Of a stretch of DNA of 64,000 nucleotides, positions 61,541 through 64,000 are shown piece after piece (position 1 is the stretch's first letter; every line of letters begins with the position of its first letter). The notes below the pieces were generated by a model that was not told the origin of the DNA, made no database searches, and was given only the letters and a program-made list of their open reading frames with translations. The translations under genes were made by a program, and so were the position numbers. The stretch is from JAMXLO01 sp963812475 (GTDB taxonomy: Bacteria > Pseudomonadota > Alphaproteobacteria > Acetobacterales > Acetobacteraceae), in NCBI GenBank assembly GCA_963812475.1, contig CAWEVI010000050.1:124001-188000 (forward strand). Reading direction: 5' to 3'.

Positions 61541-62007
61541 GACGGTCTCCCGAACGTGCCCCTGACGGTTATTGCTGTTCAGTCAGCCATAGTTGGCCTA
61601 TGCCATTTTCTTCCAATAATTTCAATCTACTAGCCGATTGAGCCGACTGGCATCGCAGCTGCGCAGCAAGTGCATGGCAATCGGTCGCCCTGTCGCCCCC
61701 GCCATACGCACGATCGTAGCCGATGGTGCGGCGACATGGCCAGTCTGAGCCTGCCAAACTCATCGGCGTCTCAGTCATGCCCTGCCTGGGGCCGCCCGGT
61801 TATCCCCGGTTCGACCCAGGCCTGGGCAGGCCGGCCTGCCAGTTTGTTGCAACTTACACGGAGCGCCAACTCGATTTTGATCCAGGTCAATGCATGCGGC
61901 CAACGATGGGTGGAAACAACACAGGAGCACAACGTCCGTAATCGCGCACAGTGCTTGGTAGGCTTGTCATTGCTCACGGATGCTTTTTCACAGGTTCGAT
62001 ATTGGTC
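61541..62007. other. 467-nt intergenic region between divergent frr and a PAS kinase
   Basis: No coding frame in this stretch looks real. It must hold the promoters of the frr operon (leftward) and of the kinase (rightward). It contains two adjoining palindromes, CCCAGGCCTGGG (61815-61826) and GCAGGCCGGCCTGC (61826-61839), and an FNR/FixK-type box at 61877-61890. The part from 61561 to 61800 shows nothing I recognise. Confidence 0.7.
61877..61890. promoter_or_regulatory. FNR/FixK/Dnr-type binding site
   Basis: TTGATCCAGGTCAA matches the dyad consensus TTGAT-N4-ATCAA of the Crp/Fnr oxygen-control regulators except for one base. It lies 117 nt upstream of the kinase start and about 340 nt from frr, so control of the kinase by low oxygen is the simplest reading. 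No -10 box was clear at the spacing expected for a -41.5 site. Confidence 0.55.
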
Positions 62008-64000
62008 ATGCTGAACAAGGGGTTCACGTCGCGCTTGCCGAAAAGTCGATCCACTGCGTGGCCCCAAACGATTGCCGCCAGCGGCGCGGTGCTGATCGGC
62101 GCGATGGTGGTGTTCGGATGGATTCTTGGGATTCCGGCGCTGAAATCGGTGCTGCCCGGCCTCGCGACGATGAAGTTCAATACCGCGCTCGGTCTTATGG
62201 TCGTGGGAGGCGGCCTCCTGTTGGTGTCACGGCCGGCCCCAGCGGATGCTGTCTGGAAATACCTGCTGGTCCTGGTGATGGGAGCCATCGCCGCGCTTCT
62301 CGGGTTGCTCACGCTCGTCGAATATTTTGGTGTGCCACTCCGCCTGGACGAGCTTTTCATTTCCGACTCGAATATGACTGTGCCGTCGGCTTCGGGCCGC
62401 ATGTCGCCGGCAACCGCTGTTGGAATCGCCTGTGCAGGCGTTGCGGTCATGTGTCTCGCATGGGGAGTGCGCGCAGCGAGAGGAACCGAGCGTCGCCGGG
62501 ACGTTGCCTTGGCGCATCTGCTCGCGGCGGCGCCCGCCAGTATAGGGTATCTCAGCCTGGCTGGCTACGTTTACGGCGCCGAGGGTCTTTACAGTTTCGG
62601 TCCTTTTGTCTCGGTGGCCATCCATACAGCAGTGGCACTGGTGTTGCTGGCATCGGCAATCCTGCTCACCCAGCCGGATTTGGGATGGCGCAGCGTATTC
62701 GCCGACCGACCGGTCGCCCTCAGTTTGCTGGGGCGCCTTCTGGCATATTCAGTGGTCATCCCATTCGTCGCCGGACTGTTAGTGGTTCAGGGAGGCCGGC
62801 ATCATATTTACGACGCTCTGTTCGGTCCGGCGCTGATCGCGTTGGCAGCGGCCGTTACTTCGATCGCTTTGACCTGGATTGCGACCACGGAGGTGCGCAG
62901 GGCAGAAGGACGCATGCGCGAGAGCGAGGCACAACTCCACTCGCTCGTGGACAGTGCGGCGGACGGTATCGTCGTTGCCCGTGCGGATGGTCTGATCCTG
63001 TCGGTCAACCGGGCCGCGCTGGTCATGTTCGGCTACGACCAGGCCGACGAACTGGTCGGGCGCAACCTGAAAATCCTGATGCCCGCCGCCGAGGCGGCGC
63101 AGCACGATCGCTATATCGCCTCTCACCGTGAAGGCGCTCCACCGCGCGTGATCGGCGTTCCCGGCCGCGAGCTGCTCGCCAGCAGGCGCGACGGTTCGCA
63201 ATTTCCGATCGACCTCTCGGTCAGCTCGTTCGATTGCGTAGGCATGCTCTGCTTTACTGGCATTATCCGCGACGCTACCAACCGAAGGCAGGCCGAGACG
63301 GCGCTCGCCGAAGCCGAGGCGCGGTTCCGGGGGATTTTCGATTCGCAGTTCCAATACATCATACTGCTCGCCCCCAACGGCACCATTCTGGAGGTAAATC
63401 GCACCGCACTGGATGCAGGCGGGCTGATGCGCAACGATGTCATCGGCCAGCCGTTGTGGGTGACCGGGTGGTGGCCCGTCGCCGATCGTGACCGGCTCCG
63501 CACGGAAATCATCCAGGCAGCGCAAGGCGTGATGATCCGCTTTGAAACTGAGATCAACAGCGCGGGCGGCGGCCGCATCTGGATCGACTTCTCGCTCAAG
63601 CCGGTGCGCGATCCTGAGACCGGCGCGGTAACATCGCTCATCGCCGAAGGTCGAGACCTGACGGAGAAACGTGGCCTCGTTGCGCAGCTTGTCCAGACGC
63701 AGAAGGTGCAGGCGCTCGGTCAGCTCGCCGCAGGGATTGCGCACGACTTCAACAATATTCTTCAGGCCGTTTCCGGGGCTGCCCTGCTGATCGAGCAGCG
63801 GCCAGGCGATCGGGACAGCGTTCGCCATCTCGCCCGCACGGCGATCGCCGCCGCCAACCGCGGAACTGCGATCACCGAGCGCCTTCTTTCGTTCGCCCGT
63901 CGCGGCGATTTGCGCGCCAATGTCGTTGCCACCGCCGAGTGGCTCAACGGTCTGCGCGAAGTACTCGCGCGGACACTTGGCACAACAATCACCGTTCGGA
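62008..64000 (+). CDS. Membrane PAS-PAS sensor histidine kinase (3' end outside the window)
   Basis: The frame from the ATG at 62008 stays open to the window end, so at least 664 residues are encoded. About eight hydrophobic helices fill residues 18-300 (an MASE-like membrane sensor). PAS1 (about 310-425) contains ADGLILSVNRAALVMFGYDQADELVGRNLKILMP, RRDGSQFPIDLSVSSF and FTGIIRDATNR, the layout of FixL-type PAS domains, but Arg380 stands where FixL has its haem-ligating His. PAS2 (about 437-550) follows, then HisKA with His579 in LGQLAAGIAHDFNNILQAVSG. The ATPase domain is cut off. An FNR/FixK-type box lies upstream. Confidence 0.88.
   Translation, partial: MLNKGFTSRLPKSRSTAWPQTIAASGAVLIGAMVVFGWILGIPALKSVLPGLATMKFNTALGLMVVGGGLLLVSRPAPADAVWKYLLVLVMGAIAALLGLLTLVEYFGVPLRLDELFISDSNMTVPSASGRMSPATAVGIACAGVAVMCLAWGVRAARGTERRRDVALAHLLAAAPASIGYLSLAGYVYGAEGLYSFGPFVSVAIHTAVALVLLASAILLTQPDLGWRSVFADRPVALSLLGRLLAYSVVIPFVAGLLVVQGGRHHIYDALFGPALIALAAAVTSIALTWIATTEVRRAEGRMRESEAQLHSLVDSAADGIVVARADGLILSVNRAALVMFGYDQADELVGRNLKILMPAAEAAQHDRYIASHREGAPPRVIGVPGRELLASRRDGSQFPIDLSVSSFDCVGMLCFTGIIRDATNRRQAETALAEAEARFRGIFDSQFQYIILLAPNGTILEVNRTALDAGGLMRNDVIGQPLWVTGWWPVADRDRLRTEIIQAAQGVMIRFETEINSAGGGRIWIDFSLKPVRDPETGAVTSLIAEGRDLTEKRGLVAQLVQTQKVQALGQLAAGIAHDFNNILQAVSGAALLIEQRPGDRDSVRHLARTAIAAANRGTAITERLLSFARRGDLRANVVATAEWLNGLREVLARTLGTTITVR

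Noticed and set aside
61980..63131. Open frame of 383 codons over the kinase 5' part
   Set aside because: It is Arg/Gly-rich with no family character and lies in a shifted frame of the well-conserved kinase.
62920..63290. Calling the PAS kinase an oxygen-sensing FixL
   Set aside because: The haem-ligating histidine position is Arg380 and the architecture has eight membrane helices.

Overview
The window is a GC-rich stretch of an alphaproteobacterial chromosome. Gene content and order (nusA-ylxR-infB-rbfA, hrcA/grpE/dnaK/dnaJ, frr-uppS-cdsA-dxr-rseP, argD-argF, rph-rdgB facing mnmE) and the style of the intergenic palindromes fit the Rhodospirillales, most likely Acetobacteraceae. That placement is an inference from gene content, not a computed one. 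I see no rRNA, no convincing tRNA, no CRISPR array, no IS element and no prophage. Layout, region by region: 0-5.3 kb is a tightly packed translation/transcription operon (nusA, ylxR, infB, rbfA). 5.4-11.6 kb holds a tiny lipoprotein, an ECF sigma/anti-sigma pair, an orphan LivK-type binding protein, a fasciclin-cytochrome b-molybdopterin oxidoreductase operon and a frameshifted acyltransferase. 11.5-19.8 kb, nearly all on the minus strand, carries hrcA, grpE, dnaK (frameshifted), dnaJ, dapB, metK and trmB, with a repeat-rich gap holding a DUF559 remnant. 19.8-26.9 kb looks accessory: a VapBC-like and a HigBA-like toxin-antitoxin module each sit beside one of two paralogous amidohydrolases, with cell-wall-hydrolase-like genes between them. 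26.9-33.9 kb is a peptide-type ABC importer operon ending in a flavin disulfide reductase. 34-41.1 kb is rph, rdgB, mnmE, a DUF255 protein, argD and argF. 41.1-45.8 kb contains an esterase, a receiver-only response regulator and a hybrid histidine kinase, plus two copies of an unidentified structured element. 46-53.3 kb encodes a six-gene membrane complex homologous to hydrogenase-4/formate hydrogenlyase whose large subunit lacks the cysteine motifs needed for a NiFe site. 53.3-56.6 kb is a damaged sugar-type ABC operon. 56.6-61.5 kb is a GST followed by the rseP-dxr-cdsA-uppS-frr operon. 61.5-64 kb is an FNR/FixK-type box upstream of a PAS histidine kinase that runs off the end. How the genes work together: most of the window is housekeeping (translation start, ribosome maturation and recycling, proteostasis, SAM, lysine and arginine synthesis, isoprenoid and phospholipid synthesis, tRNA modification). 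Three redox or energy modules stand out: the Mo-oxidoreductase operon, the Hyf/Ehr-like complex and the PAS kinase. Six coding lesions (dnaK, rseP, an acyltransferase, an amidohydrolase, an ABC binding protein and its first permease) are unusually many for 64 kb. Because dnaK and rseP are among them, some may be sequence errors rather than real pseudogenes. The observations I rate highest are the two gap-free, covarying copies of a ~107-nt element around 41.2 and 42.6 kb, the Ni-site-less Hyf-like complex, and a palindromic repeat that has inserted in frame into the mnmE GTPase domain.
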